Shown: piece after piece, positions 52,214 to 62,422 of the stretch
Numbering within the stretch: the stretch's first letter is position 1
Layout: every line of letters begins with the position of its first letter
From: Cohnella silvisoli
GTDB lineage: Bacteria > Bacillota > Bacilli > Paenibacillales > Paenibacillaceae
Length of the DNA: 64,000 bases
Reading direction: 5' to 3'
Assembly: GCF_021190915.1 (NCBI RefSeq)
Contig: NZ_JAIOAP010000011.1
Coordinates: 186,001-250,000, forward strand
Position numbers and translations under genes: made by a program
The notes under the pieces: generated by a model
Databases searched by the model: none
What the model was told of the DNA's origin: nothing
What the model saw: only the letters and a program-made list of their open reading frames with translations

Positions 52214-53879
52214 ATTACTGATCGTCGATGATGAGCCCTATATCGTTGATGGGTTATTCGAATTGTTTACGGGTTTGCCGAATCTTGAATTAGATGTATG
52301 CCGTGCATACTCGCCTATACAGGCAATGGAATGGATGGAGCTCGCGAAGATCGATATCGTGCTTACCGATATTCGCATGCCTGTCATGAATGGAATAGAG
52401 CTGCAGAAAAAAATGAATAAACAATGGCCTCGCTGTAAAGTCATCTTTTTGACCGGATATGATGATTTTGCCTATATTCAGGAAGCGCTGCGTAACGGCA
52501 TCATCGATTACGTACTGAAGACGGAATATGACGAGGCCATCGTTAAGAGCGTTGAACAAGCGATTCAGGCGCTTACGACCGAGATGAGAAGCGAACAGTT
52601 TTTAATTGAAGCTCGAGAACAAATGAATCACGCGATTCCGGCGTTGCAGAAGGAATACATGTTGGCTTTTCTTGAGGGAGAAGTACCTGCAAATCAGCTC
52701 AAGTCCGACTGGTTGAGGGAGTTAAAGATCGCTCTAAATCCGCGAGAGCCTTGTTTGCTAGTCGTAGGAAGGGTCGATCGGTGGGAAAATGGTTTGAGTT
52801 ATTCGGATACGGGCCTGTTCATGTACGCTGTCCAGAATGTCGCTAAGGAATGTTTATCTCCGTATCGGTTACAGCCGGTGCTTGCAGATCGCCGAACGTT
52901 TATTTGGTTTATCCAAGCAGAACAATCCATGGAAGTGGCAGAAGAGACACGCGAGGAATGGGAGAAAATCATCCGCTTCATACATGGCATGCTTGAAACG
53001 GTTCAGAACACCTGCAGGGAATTATTGAAACTGCCTATCTCATTGGCTTCGGGCAGTTTGTTTGCAGATTTCGACATGTTGCCTTCCGTTTATGTCAAAT
53101 TGAATAAAATGTTAAGCCTTGGTCTCGGACAAACTAACGAAATGTTGTTGACCGACCGGTGGTATTCTGCAAACGAACTTCAAACCCCCGTGGATGATGC
53201 TCATCGTAAAGGCGAGAAAAGTCATCTACTAATAAAGAAGAACGTTTCCGAGCTTGAGAAAAGCCTTGAAAGCAGGCAGCAGGAAGAGTTCGACAAGCTA
53301 TTGGACAAAATGAAAGCCACGTTCCTAACGGAACCTTACAATTACGGTCTTATACTCGAGTTGTATTATTTAATAATGACATTACTCCTTACTCATATTA
53401 ACCGATTCAGCTCCGATGATCATTTGGTTTCCATGATCGACTTGGATAAGCTTACTCGTTTCGAAAATCATGGATCTGCTGCCGATGCGTTCGGTTATTT
53501 GCAATTCGCGGCACGGATTTTGTTCGCTAGGAAACGTAATGATCTGGATGAACGGACAAGCAGGGTTACCGAACAAATTAATCGTTATATCATGGCAAAT
53601 CTGGAGAAAGATTTGTCACTGATGCGACTATCTGAACAAGTGTATCTGAATCCGACATATTTATCCCGATTGTATAAACAGACGATGGGAATCGGGTTGT
53701 CGGAATACATTGCCGAGGCAAGATTAAACAAATCCATGGAGCTTCTACGCGGACCTCAGTATAAAATCCACGAAATTGGAACAGCGGTAGGGTTTACTTC
53801 CGCCCCATACTTTACGACCTTTTTCAAAAAAATGACCCAAATGACACCTCAGGAATATCGCGATTCGACAAACTTGTAA
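52200..53879 (+). CDS. YesN-type response regulator with AraC DNA-binding domain
   Basis: The protein has 559 residues. The receiver domain has IVDDEPY and phospho-acceptor Asp57 (VLTDIRMPVMNG). A long central region precedes the AraC-type DNA-binding domain at about 455-557 (DLSLMRLSEQVYLNPTYLSR, AVGFTSAPYFTTFFKK). GAAGGAGG lies just before ATG 52200. It probably activates the binding-protein operon that begins 96 bases downstream. Confidence 0.93.
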   Translation: MAIYRLLIVDDEPYIVDGLFELFTGLPNLELDVCRAYSPIQAMEWMELAKIDIVLTDIRMPVMNGIELQKKMNKQWPRCKVIFLTGYDDFAYIQEALRNGIIDYVLKTEYDEAIVKSVEQAIQALTTEMRSEQFLIEAREQMNHAIPALQKEYMLAFLEGEVPANQLKSDWLRELKIALNPREPCLLVVGRVDRWENGLSYSDTGLFMYAVQNVAKECLSPYRLQPVLADRRTFIWFIQAEQSMEVAEETREEWEKIIRFIHGMLETVQNTCRELLKLPISLASGSLFADFDMLPSVYVKLNKMLSLGLGQTNEMLLTDRWYSANELQTPVDDAHRKGEKSHLLIKKNVSELEKSLESRQQEEFDKLLDKMKATFLTEPYNYGLILELYYLIMTLLLTHINRFSSDDHLVSMIDLDKLTRFENHGSAADAFGYLQFAARILFARKRNDLDERTSRVTEQINRYIMANLEKDLSLMRLSEQVYLNPTYLSRLYKQTMGIGLSEYIAEARLNKSMELLRGPQYKIHEIGTAVGFTSAPYFTTFFKKMTQMTPQEYRDSTNL

Positions 53880-53974
53880 ACAGAACGTAAGGAACGTCAA
53901 CATTCTGAAATGGAGAGAAAGCGGAGGGGGTTGCTACAATATAAATGTAAGTATAACTAAGGAGGGCACAAGAG

Positions 53975-55699
53975 ATGAAGACCAGTAATAAGGGGTTCTT
54001 AGTAATTGCACTTATGCTATGCATCGTTCTAGTAACTGCTTGCAGCAGCAACAACAAAAACAATAACAGCAACAGTACGATGCCAACCTCGACGGCAACC
54101 GCTGAAGCAACTCAGACGGCTGAAGCGACTAAGTCGGCTGCGCCGGAAGAGATCGATCCGTTAGGCAAGTATGATACTCCGATTGAAATTTCGACCGCCC
54201 GCGGTATCACCGGCTCGATGAAGTTTCCAGCAGGGGATACGATTGATAATAATGTTTGGACAAGATCGTATTTAGAAGATATGGGCATTAAAGTTAAAAA
54301 CGATTGGACAGCTGATGAGTCTACTTTCGAACAGAAAATGAATGTCTCGATCGCGTCCGGCAATTTACCGGATCTGCTGCCAGTAAAAGCCGTTCAGCTA
54401 AAGCAGCTTGTCGATGCGAATATGGTGGAGGACTTGACGGACGTCTGGAACAAGTATGCTTCTCCGTTGACGAAACAGATTTTTACCGAGGAAGGCAATA
54501 TAGCACTCGATTCGGCAACCTTTGGCGGGAAATTAATGGCCATTCCCGCTGTTAGCGGCTCATTTGATGCATCAACGTTGTTATGGGTACGCAGCGATTG
54601 GCTGAAAAAATTGAATCTCCCTGAACCTAAGACCATAGACGACGTCGTGAAAATCGCCGACGCGTTTACGAACCAAGATCCCGACGGGAACGGTAAAAAA
54701 GATACGATCGGCTTGGAGCTGCAGAAGGAATTGTACGAGCGCAACAGCGGATACGCGGGAATTGACGGATTTATGTTCGGGTTTCATGCCTATCCCCGTT
54801 TCTGGATTAAAGACGCTTCCGGCAATTTGGTAAACGGCAGCATTCAGCCGGAAGTGAAGGCGGCGCTATTGAAGCTGCAGGAAATGTATAAAGCAGGGCT
54901 TATCGATAAGGAGTTCGGTTCCAAAGATACGAACAAAGCGGCAGAAGCTCAGGGTGCAGGCAAAAATGGCCTAAGTTACGGACATATGTGGAACCCGCTA
55001 TTTCCGTTCAACGCCAGTCGCGACAATGATCCTAAAGCGGACTGGACGGCCTATCCGATCGTTTCGGTCGATGAGAAACCAGCCATGCCAGGGATAACCC
55101 AATCTATTAATGATTTTACGGCGGTGAAAAAAGGGTACGCGAATCCGGAAGCCGCTGTCAAAATGCTTAATCTATATATTGAAAGAAATTATGGCAAATC
55201 AAATACGTTGGAAACCCGTCAAAAGTACGCGAAAACGCCGGACGGAATTGAAGTGTTCAAGTTTGCCGTCATTAGGGCCGGATCTTCCAAGCAAAATCTC
55301 AACGTCCACTTGAGCGTCACTGAGGCGCTTAAATCGAAAGATACGTCCAAGCTCGATCCGGCACAAAAAGATACTTATGATCTAGTTACGAAGTATTTGA
55401 ACGGAACAGGAACATCGGCGGAGTGGGCTCAAGATCGGATCTTCGGTGAAACCGGATCCTATAAGGCCATGAATGAATACGCCAATAAGAAATTGGATTT
55501 TTACAATGAGTTCTATGGTACGCCTACGGCGACGATGGCGGCAAAACAAACTACGTTAGAGAAGATGGAGTATGAAGTGTTTACGAAAATCATTATGGGC
55601 GATTCGATCGACAGCTTCGATAAATTCGTGGCGGATTGGAAAAAGGTTGGCGGAGACGAGATTACAAAAGAAGTAAACGAGTGGTACAAAAATAAATAA
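53975..55699 (+). CDS. ABC importer binding lipoprotein (LipO/YtcQ-like)
   Basis: The protein has 574 residues, longer than the binding protein of the first locus and of a different subfamily. The lipoprotein signal ends VTAC (Cys23) and is followed by an Asn/Ser/Thr-rich linker. Blocks such as LLWVRSDWLKKLNLPEPKT, DPDGNGKKDTIGLEL and SYGHMWNPLFPFN place it with LipO/YtcQ-like proteins, which in Bacillus subtilis serve pectic oligosaccharide uptake. GGAGGGC precedes ATG 53975. Confidence 0.92.
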   Translation: MKTSNKGFLVIALMLCIVLVTACSSNNKNNNSNSTMPTSTATAEATQTAEATKSAAPEEIDPLGKYDTPIEISTARGITGSMKFPAGDTIDNNVWTRSYLEDMGIKVKNDWTADESTFEQKMNVSIASGNLPDLLPVKAVQLKQLVDANMVEDLTDVWNKYASPLTKQIFTEEGNIALDSATFGGKLMAIPAVSGSFDASTLLWVRSDWLKKLNLPEPKTIDDVVKIADAFTNQDPDGNGKKDTIGLELQKELYERNSGYAGIDGFMFGFHAYPRFWIKDASGNLVNGSIQPEVKAALLKLQEMYKAGLIDKEFGSKDTNKAAEAQGAGKNGLSYGHMWNPLFPFNASRDNDPKADWTAYPIVSVDEKPAMPGITQSINDFTAVKKGYANPEAAVKMLNLYIERNYGKSNTLETRQKYAKTPDGIEVFKFAVIRAGSSKQNLNVHLSVTEALKSKDTSKLDPAQKDTYDLVTKYLNGTGTSAEWAQDRIFGETGSYKAMNEYANKKLDFYNEFYGTPTATMAAKQTTLEKMEYEVFTKIIMGDSIDSFDKFVADWKKVGGDEITKEVNEWYKNK

Positions 55700-55705
55700 T
55701 CGCTT

Positions 55706-55748
55706 GAGGGGGATATCTTGGAGGCGAAGCCCGAGGGGTATCCCCCTC
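55706..55748 (+). promoter_or_regulatory. Intercistronic hairpin between binding-protein and permease genes
   Basis: GAGGGGGATA (55706-55715) and TATCCCCCTC (55739-55748) are exact inverted repeats around a 23-base loop. As at 12298-12332, it separates the binding protein from its first permease and has no T-run, so it is likely an mRNA-stability or partial-termination element. Confidence 0.65.
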
Positions 55749-55778
55749 CCTATTAGGGATGGAAGGAGTGCAAAGGAA

Positions 55779-56678
55779 ATGCTACGGAATACTAGAATGC
55801 GTCAACTGCCGCTTCATCTGATGCTGCTGCCGGCACTCGTTATACTTGTCATTTATAGTTATTATCCGATGGCGGGAGCAGTCATCGCTTTTCAAAATTT
55901 CACGCCAGCCAAAGGCATATTTCGTTCGGAATGGATAGGCTTCGATAATTTTAACTATGTCGCCAATTTACCGGACACGCTTCGCGTGGTGTGGAATACG
56001 GTTTTTATTGCGCTTATGAAAATTATCGCCAATCTGGTGTTGCCTATTATTATGGCTCTCCTATTGAACGAGGTAATTAACAATCGATTCAAGCGTATCG
56101 TTCAAACGATGATCTATCTCCCGCATTTTTTATCGTGGGTTATTCTTAGCGGCGTCTTAATCGATATCTTGTCACCGTCCACTGGGATTGTGAACCATTT
56201 TCTTAGTTTGCTTGGAATAGAGCCGATTTATTTTTTGGGGAATAATGACTGGTTTCCGTTTGTTTTGGTTGCTTCGGACGTCTGGAAGGAGTTCGGCTTC
56301 AATACGATCATCTATCTAGCGGCGCTTACAAGCATTAACCCTTCCCTGTACGAAGCGGCAGTTGTCGACGGAGCGAGCCGCTGGAAGCAAACGTTGCACG
56401 TTACGCTCTCGGGGATGCTGCCGATCGTTATTTTACTTATGACACTCAGCCTCGGAAATGTGCTGAACGCCGGCTTCGATCAAATATTTAATCTGTATAA
56501 TCCGCAAGTATACGAGAGTGGAGATATCATCGATACGTTAGTATATCGGCTCGGCTTTGTTAGCGCCCAATTCGGTGTTGCTACGGCCGTAGGTCTTTTT
56601 AAGTCCGTCGTTTCGCTTATTCTGATTTCCGCTTCATATTTTTTAGCCTACCGATTGGCGAATTACCGCATTTTCTAG
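55779..56678 (+). CDS. ABC sugar importer permease (LplB-like)
   Basis: The protein has 299 residues with ATG 55779 after GGAAGGAG (a longer open frame upstream has no site). It shows six transmembrane helices, the opening HLMLLPALVILVIYSYYPM and the EAA loop EAAVVDGASRWKQTLHVTL. LplB-class permeases pair with LipO-type binding proteins, as encoded just upstream. The ATPase is not encoded here. Confidence 0.93.
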   Translation: MLRNTRMRQLPLHLMLLPALVILVIYSYYPMAGAVIAFQNFTPAKGIFRSEWIGFDNFNYVANLPDTLRVVWNTVFIALMKIIANLVLPIIMALLLNEVINNRFKRIVQTMIYLPHFLSWVILSGVLIDILSPSTGIVNHFLSLLGIEPIYFLGNNDWFPFVLVASDVWKEFGFNTIIYLAALTSINPSLYEAAVVDGASRWKQTLHVTLSGMLPIVILLMTLSLGNVLNAGFDQIFNLYNPQVYESGDIIDTLVYRLGFVSAQFGVATAVGLFKSVVSLILISASYFLAYRLANYRIF

Positions 56679-56693
56679 AAAGGAGGAGGAACT

Positions 56694-57575
56694 TTGTACA
56701 GGTTATCTCCCAGCAGAAGATTGTTTCTTATTTGCAATTACATCGTTCTTTCCGGATTGTCAGTCATATGCCTGTTGCCGCTTATCAACATTCTTGCGAT
56801 CTCGTTTAGCTCCAGCGGCCCGGCAATCGCCAATCTGGTGAAATTTTGGCCAGTGGAATTTACGTTCAGCTCGTACAAGTTCATTATGCATAAACAGGAA
56901 TTTCTGACCGCTATGGTCGTTACGCTGAAGCGGTTTTCACTAGGCACTATAATTAGCATGGTGCTTACTCTGCTTGCCGCATATGCGCTGTCAAAGGAAG
57001 AGAGCGCGTTTAAGGGACGGACGTTATACGCTTGGATTTTCATGCTTACGATATTGTTCAACGGAGGGCTCATTCCGTGGTACATTGCGATTAATCAAAC
57101 GGGGATGCTTGATACGATTTGGGCGCTTGTTATTCCTAATGCGGTTCAGGTGTTCAACGTTATTCTGCTGCTTAATTTCTTTCGCGGACTTCCCAAGGAG
57201 CTTGAGGAGGCAGCTTTTATAGACGGAGCCAGTCATCTGACGACCCTTATTCGCGTGTTTATTCCGGTTTCTGCACCGGCATTGGCCACGATCACGTTGT
57301 TCACAATCGTTTATCATTGGAATTCTTGGTTCGACGGATTGCTGCTTATGAACTCGCCGGCTCACTACCCGCTGCAAAGCTACCTGCAGACAGTCACGAC
57401 CGTTCGTGATTTAACGCTCGTTTCTTCCCAGAGCTTAAACGATCTGAAGGATGTATCCGATCGAACGTCGAAGTCGGCGCAGCTTTTCCTCGGAGCGCTG
57501 CCCATCCTATTTGCCTATCCGTTTTTACAACGATATTTTATTAAAGGAATTGTACTAGGAAGCGTTAAAGAGTAG
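56694..57575 (+). CDS. ABC sugar importer permease (LplC-like)
   Basis: The protein has 293 residues. The start is TTG 56694, placed 5 bases after GGAGGAGGA. It has six transmembrane helices, the EAA loop EEAAFIDGASHLTTLIRVFIPV and the C-terminal YFIKGIVLGSVKE typical of the LplC class. It completes the importer; the gene is 15 bases after the first permease gene. Confidence 0.93.
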   Translation: MYRLSPSRRLFLICNYIVLSGLSVICLLPLINILAISFSSSGPAIANLVKFWPVEFTFSSYKFIMHKQEFLTAMVVTLKRFSLGTIISMVLTLLAAYALSKEESAFKGRTLYAWIFMLTILFNGGLIPWYIAINQTGMLDTIWALVIPNAVQVFNVILLLNFFRGLPKELEEAAFIDGASHLTTLIRVFIPVSAPALATITLFTIVYHWNSWFDGLLLMNSPAHYPLQSYLQTVTTVRDLTLVSSQSLNDLKDVSDRTSKSAQLFLGALPILFAYPFLQRYFIKGIVLGSVKE

Positions 57576-57612
57576 GGAAAATCGCGAGGTCGAAAAGCGG
57601 GGATGAATACGT

Positions 57613-59505
57613 ATGATGGAACAACTGAATAGGTATGAGAGGCTGGAACAGGAAGGCGCTTTCGTCACATCCGATACGCTGATTGTCGGAGGTAACGAGC
57701 TTCTGCATCAGATCACGATGAAAGTTCTATCTAGAGAGAAGCATGGGAACGCCTATGCTGCGGTTCGATTCATCAACCGGGTGGATGAACAACTTCAATC
57801 CAGAATCAGAATAGCCTTTGGAGATGTATATAAGGACGATGAGGACGGTTATGTGATCGAGACGGATGAGGATGAAGTTCGAGTCTGTGCTGCTAGCATA
57901 AGAGGGCTTGTTTATGGCGCCTACAATTTGCAGCAGCTTGGGGAGAAGGGCTTTCTGCGAAAAGGGATTATCTACAACGTTCCCCTATGTTCATTCCGCG
58001 GTCTTAAAGTTTATCTCCCTGCCGATGAGGACATTGCATTTTTCAAATCCTTTATCGACATGGCCTGCTACTACCGCTATAACACGATCGTCATAGAGGT
58101 AGGCGGGGCGATGGAATATAGACGACATCCGGAAATTAACGAGGGATGGGCAGCGTACTGTCAAGAGATGCGCGAGTACTCGGGTAAAGCGACGGAAGTT
58201 CAGCACGGCTCCAAGTGGGAGAAAAATTCCATTCACTGCGAGAATGGAGGCGGAGGATGGCTTTCGCAGGCGACCGTTCGGAGTCTAGTCGTTTATTGTA
58301 AAGAAAGAGGCCTTACCGTCATCCCGGAAGTCCCGTGCTTAAGCCATTGCGACTATTTGCTGACGAGGCATCCGGAGTTGGCAGAGAGAAAAGATGATGC
58401 TTATCCGGATACGTTCTGTCCTTCCAACCCGGCAAGCTATGCGCTTTTATTCGATGTGTTGGATGAGGTTGCGGAAGTGTTCGAGCCGGGCACGATACAC
58501 ATAGGCCATGATGAATTTTATTCCGTAGGTGTATGCGATGAGTGCAAGGATAGAGATGCTGCTGAAATCTATGCGGAAGACTTGAAGAAGATCCATGACT
58601 ATTTGGCTCAAAAAGGGATTCATGCGATGATATGGGGCGATAAGTTAATTAATTGCATCAGCAAGCGCGGAAATACCTATGGCGGCTCTACACGCGTTAT
58701 ACGTGATAAAGAAGGGAACTTTATGCAGTTTGTTCCTCCTACTTATAAGGCGATAGACAGGATACCGCAGGACATCCGCGTCATGCACTGGTATTGGTCA
58801 ATGCCCCGGGAATACGACGAGGATTACCTTAGCCGTGACATGTATATGGTATACGGTAACTTCGAAGGGCCGGGAATACCCGAATGGAGCAGAAGGTTGT
58901 CGAAAGGCGTTCAAGGGGCAAGCATATCGAATTGGAGCGCGCTACGTGAAGACTATCTGCAGCGAAACGGAATTTTTTTCAACATGGCTTACTGCTGTAG
59001 AATGTTCTGGCAGGAAGGGTACGAGAAGAGTATGTACGCTGCTCTGGCGGAGCAAGCTTTTGCAGACCTATTCCGGTACAAAAACCGTGACGTGCTGTCT
59101 GGAGCGCATATTGAAATTACGTACGCTACAACCTTCAAACGCGATTACGCTTGGTTTTTCGATGGAACATTCATTGAGCCGGATAAGGATTACTTGGGAG
59201 ATTATAAGATAACATTCGAGGATGGTTCCGTAATCACCCATCCTGTGAAATACGGGGAAAACATCTCTCATTTTGACAGATCGTGGACTACCCGAATGTC
59301 GGACGAATTTGATGTGTACGAATTTGATCGATCGCTGATCGAGGTATCCTATACCACTTTGCCTGTACGCGAGGGATCGCAAACGTATTATCAGATTGTG
59401 CTCGGCAATCCATTTCCGGAGAAAAAGCTAGTTTCTCTTGAATTTATGCCTAAGAAGGATCTGGATGCCTGTGTCATCGTTCAAAAAGTCATGATGAGGG
59501 ATTAA
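57613..59505 (+). CDS. GH20-like beta-hexosaminidase family protein, cytoplasmic
   Basis: The protein has 630 residues and no signal peptide. After an N-terminal mixed alpha/beta domain of the GH20b type (about 15-130, IRIAFGDVYKDDEDGYVIET) comes a TIM barrel with RGLKVYLPADED and HIGHDEFY, in which Asp300-Glu301 fit the GH20 catalytic pair. Unlike typical GH20, the C-terminal third is long and ends in a beta domain. The enzyme may remove N-acetylated or related terminal sugars from imported oligomers. ATG 57613 and 57616 both follow GCGGGGATG. GH20 homology is convincing in the barrel, but specificity is uncertain. Confidence 0.78.
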   Translation: MMEQLNRYERLEQEGAFVTSDTLIVGGNELLHQITMKVLSREKHGNAYAAVRFINRVDEQLQSRIRIAFGDVYKDDEDGYVIETDEDEVRVCAASIRGLVYGAYNLQQLGEKGFLRKGIIYNVPLCSFRGLKVYLPADEDIAFFKSFIDMACYYRYNTIVIEVGGAMEYRRHPEINEGWAAYCQEMREYSGKATEVQHGSKWEKNSIHCENGGGGWLSQATVRSLVVYCKERGLTVIPEVPCLSHCDYLLTRHPELAERKDDAYPDTFCPSNPASYALLFDVLDEVAEVFEPGTIHIGHDEFYSVGVCDECKDRDAAEIYAEDLKKIHDYLAQKGIHAMIWGDKLINCISKRGNTYGGSTRVIRDKEGNFMQFVPPTYKAIDRIPQDIRVMHWYWSMPREYDEDYLSRDMYMVYGNFEGPGIPEWSRRLSKGVQGASISNWSALREDYLQRNGIFFNMAYCCRMFWQEGYEKSMYAALAEQAFADLFRYKNRDVLSGAHIEITYATTFKRDYAWFFDGTFIEPDKDYLGDYKITFEDGSVITHPVKYGENISHFDRSWTTRMSDEFDVYEFDRSLIEVSYTTLPVREGSQTYYQIVLGNPFPEKKLVSLEFMPKKDLDACVIVQKVMMRD

Positions 59506-59529
59506 CATCTGAAAGGATGAAACTTAGAT

Positions 59530-62229
59530 ATGTCAGCCGCATTTCAGGTTATTAATCTTCAAGTCGAGTATAGCGTGAATCCCATTGGAATCGATCTATT
59601 TCAACCTCGTTTGAGTTGGGGATTTGAGTCGGGTCAACGGATGCAGAGCCAATTCGCTTATCAAGTACTCGTTGCTTCCAGCCAAGACAAGTTAGCAGCT
59701 GATATGGCCGATCTGTGGGACAGCGGCAAAGTAATCACTAATCAGAATTGCAACATTGTATATGCAGGTTTACCGCTTCAATCGGGGAAACGTTACTACT
59801 GGAAAGTGCGGGCTTGGGATGCCAATGATCAACCGTCAGCCTATAGTGACCAGGGCATTTGGGAAATGGCTTTGCTTCATTCGGAGGATTGGAAAGCGCA
59901 ATGGATTGGGGTTATGGATAGAGACATACAGATATGGGCGGCAGAGAATACGGAAGATGGCTTGGGAACGCCGCTGCCGTTGTTCAGGTCTATTTTCCAT
60001 CTGGAAAAGGAAGTGTTTAGAGCAAAGGTCTATATTTGCGGACTCGGACACTTTGAATTGCGACTGAACGGGGAGAAGGTCGGGGACCATGTGATGGACC
60101 CCGGTTGGACGAACTATAACAGATCCTGCTTGTACACGGTTTTTGATGTGACGGAGCACGTGCATACAGGTAATAATGCGGTCGGCGTAATGCTCGGAAA
60201 CGGTTTTTATAATGTAACCGGGGGACGCTACGCCAAGTATTTAGGAAGCTTCGGCGATCCCAAGCTCATCCTGCAGCTGGAAGTCGAATATAGCGATGGA
60301 ACGACGAAACGGATCGTAAGCGGAGAAGGTTGGCAAATAAGCCGGGGGCCAATTACATTCTCTTGTATTTATGGCGGAGAAGATTATGATGCAAGACTGG
60401 AGCAAACCGGGTGGGACCAAGCTGGATTTATCGAGGATATCCGGTGGCGTAGGGCTGAAGTGGTCACAGGACCACGCGGCAAGCTTCAAGCTCAGAACAT
60501 ACCTCCTATGAAAGTGATGAAAGCTTTCCAGCCCGCTCAAGTGAAGGAATGCTCGCCTGGCATGTATGTCTATGACTTCGGGCAAAATTTCTCGGGTTGG
60601 ATTCGCATGACTGTCGAGGGAGCTTCCGGGTCGAAGGTGAAGTTAACCTATGGCGAATTGTTGGATGAGCAAGGGATGGTTAACCAGAAGTGGACAAAAA
60701 GTCCGAGTTATTTCTCCTATACGCTTAAAGGGGAAGGTGTAGAAACTTGGAGTCCGCGGTTTTCTTACTCGGGCTTTCGCTACATCCAGGTTGAAGGTGC
60801 CGTTCCGGACGATGGGCTTGCAGCTTCGGGCAGTCAATTGCCTGTGTTGAAACAAATCGAAGGACAGATGATCTATCCGGATGTGCGGGCAGCTGGCGCT
60901 TTTTCCTGTTCCAACCCATTATGGAATCGAATTCACGAGAATATTAACTGGGCGATACTGAGCAACATGAAGAGCGTGTTAACCGATTGCCCCCATCGGG
61001 AGAAATTGGGGTGGCTGGAGCAATCGCATCTGATGGGGCCTTCCATCATGTATAATTATTACGTGCCTAACTTATATCGCAAAATAGTTGGGGATATGAG
61101 CGAAGCACAGCTGGACAACGGTCTTGTCCCCGATATTGCCCCGGAATATACCGTATTCGAGGAAGGTTTTCGCGATTCTCCGGAATGGGGAAGCGCCTAT
61201 ATTATCGCGAACTGGTATGCCTATAATTGGTATGGAGACCGAGCCATGCTGGAACAACATTATGAGGGTACGAAGAAGTACGTTGACTATTTGACGACTC
61301 TTTCCAGCGGACACCTGCTGAGTCATGGATTGGGAGACTGGTGTGACGTTGGATCGGATGGGTTTCCGCTTCATACCCCCATACCCGTCACTGCCTCGGC
61401 GACGTATTACTATAATGCAGTAATCATGCAGAAAATCGCCGGAATCGTGGGGACAACGGAAGAAGTGCAGATTTTCGCGGAGCTCGCAGCCGAGATTAAA
61501 GCCGCCTTCAACGCCGAATTTCTCGATGATCGTATGGGTCAATATGCTACGGGTAGCCAGACGTCGAATGCGATGCCCCTTGCTCTCGGCATGGTGCCTG
61601 AATCGTTGCGGGTGAAAGTACTGGAGAACATCGTTCAGGACATTCGGGAAAAGGGGAACAGTCCCTCAGGCGGGGAAGTCGGTTTGCGTTTTATGCTGAA
61701 GGCGTTAACCGATGAGGATCAGGCGGAAATCATCTCCGCATTACTGAATAAAACCGACCATCCCAGTTACGGTTACCAAATCATGCACGGGGCTACGACG
61801 CTGACAGAACTATGGGACGGGCCTACAGCTGGACTTTCGCAAAATCATTTTATGTTCGGGCATCCGGAAGAATGGTTTTACTCGAGTTTGGCTGGCATTC
61901 GAATCAACTATGAAACGCCAAGTTTTCATCATGTTGTAATTGCCCCGCATATCGTAGACGGAATCCAGTGGGTTAAAGCGCACCATGACCTTAGACAAGG
62001 AAGAGTTGAAGTTCACTGGCAGCTGCATGAGACTCATATATTGCAGCTCGATGTGTCGATACCAGTGAACACCTCGGCTACCGTTTACGTGCCCGCAATA
62101 GATACGAACAACATATTGGAGAGTGGGCAACCTCTAAATCAAATCAATGAGATTACTTTATTGCGCCAAGATGGAAAGTATCTCTTGCTACAGATCGGAT
62201 CGGGCAATTATCGTTTCTCAATAGTTTAG
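59530..62229 (+). CDS. GH78 alpha-L-rhamnosidase, cytoplasmic
   Basis: This 899-residue protein has the classic GH78 layout: N-terminal fibronectin-like Bac_rhamnosid_N domain (PRLSWGFESGQRMQSQFAYQ, W-D-S-G block), a second beta domain (AKVYICGLGHFELRLNGEKV, GNGFYN), a concanavalin-like domain (YDFGQNFSGWI), the (alpha/alpha)6 barrel with TDCPHREKLGWLEQ (Asp486, Glu491) and a C-terminal beta-sandwich. No signal peptide is seen. It removes terminal alpha-L-rhamnose from imported oligosaccharides. It starts 24 bases after the GH20-like gene. Confidence 0.95.
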   Translation: MSAAFQVINLQVEYSVNPIGIDLFQPRLSWGFESGQRMQSQFAYQVLVASSQDKLAADMADLWDSGKVITNQNCNIVYAGLPLQSGKRYYWKVRAWDANDQPSAYSDQGIWEMALLHSEDWKAQWIGVMDRDIQIWAAENTEDGLGTPLPLFRSIFHLEKEVFRAKVYICGLGHFELRLNGEKVGDHVMDPGWTNYNRSCLYTVFDVTEHVHTGNNAVGVMLGNGFYNVTGGRYAKYLGSFGDPKLILQLEVEYSDGTTKRIVSGEGWQISRGPITFSCIYGGEDYDARLEQTGWDQAGFIEDIRWRRAEVVTGPRGKLQAQNIPPMKVMKAFQPAQVKECSPGMYVYDFGQNFSGWIRMTVEGASGSKVKLTYGELLDEQGMVNQKWTKSPSYFSYTLKGEGVETWSPRFSYSGFRYIQVEGAVPDDGLAASGSQLPVLKQIEGQMIYPDVRAAGAFSCSNPLWNRIHENINWAILSNMKSVLTDCPHREKLGWLEQSHLMGPSIMYNYYVPNLYRKIVGDMSEAQLDNGLVPDIAPEYTVFEEGFRDSPEWGSAYIIANWYAYNWYGDRAMLEQHYEGTKKYVDYLTTLSSGHLLSHGLGDWCDVGSDGFPLHTPIPVTASATYYYNAVIMQKIAGIVGTTEEVQIFAELAAEIKAAFNAEFLDDRMGQYATGSQTSNAMPLALGMVPESLRVKVLENIVQDIREKGNSPSGGEVGLRFMLKALTDEDQAEIISALLNKTDHPSYGYQIMHGATTLTELWDGPTAGLSQNHFMFGHPEEWFYSSLAGIRINYETPSFHHVVIAPHIVDGIQWVKAHHDLRQGRVEVHWQLHETHILQLDVSIPVNTSATVYVPAIDTNNILESGQPLNQINEITLLRQDGKYLLLQIGSGNYRFSIV

Positions 62230-62336
62230 TGACGCACAATCAAATAGAAATGAAAAGAGAGGTTTACTAGTGAAGCAGACGTTTGCTATGCAGTGCTACA
62301 CTAGAGGCATAACACGGCAACATGACCTTTCTTGCG

Positions 62337-62368
62337 ATAATCCCGGGCGGACGTCCGGGTTATTTTTT
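62337..62368 (+). terminator. Terminator after the GH78 gene
   Basis: ATAATCCCGG (62337-62346) pairs with CCGGGTTAT with a one-base bulge, followed by seven T residues. Confidence 0.8.
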
Positions 62369-62422
62369 TGAACATTTAACTGGTGAGATGATGGAACTTC
62401 ACGGAAGGAGTGGGAAATCGGC

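Noticed and set aside
62270-62371. Short frame of 33 codons starting GTG after GAGAGG, between the GH78 gene and uxaC
   Set aside because: It runs straight through the terminator hairpin and T-run, and the product looks random; I treat it as non-coding.
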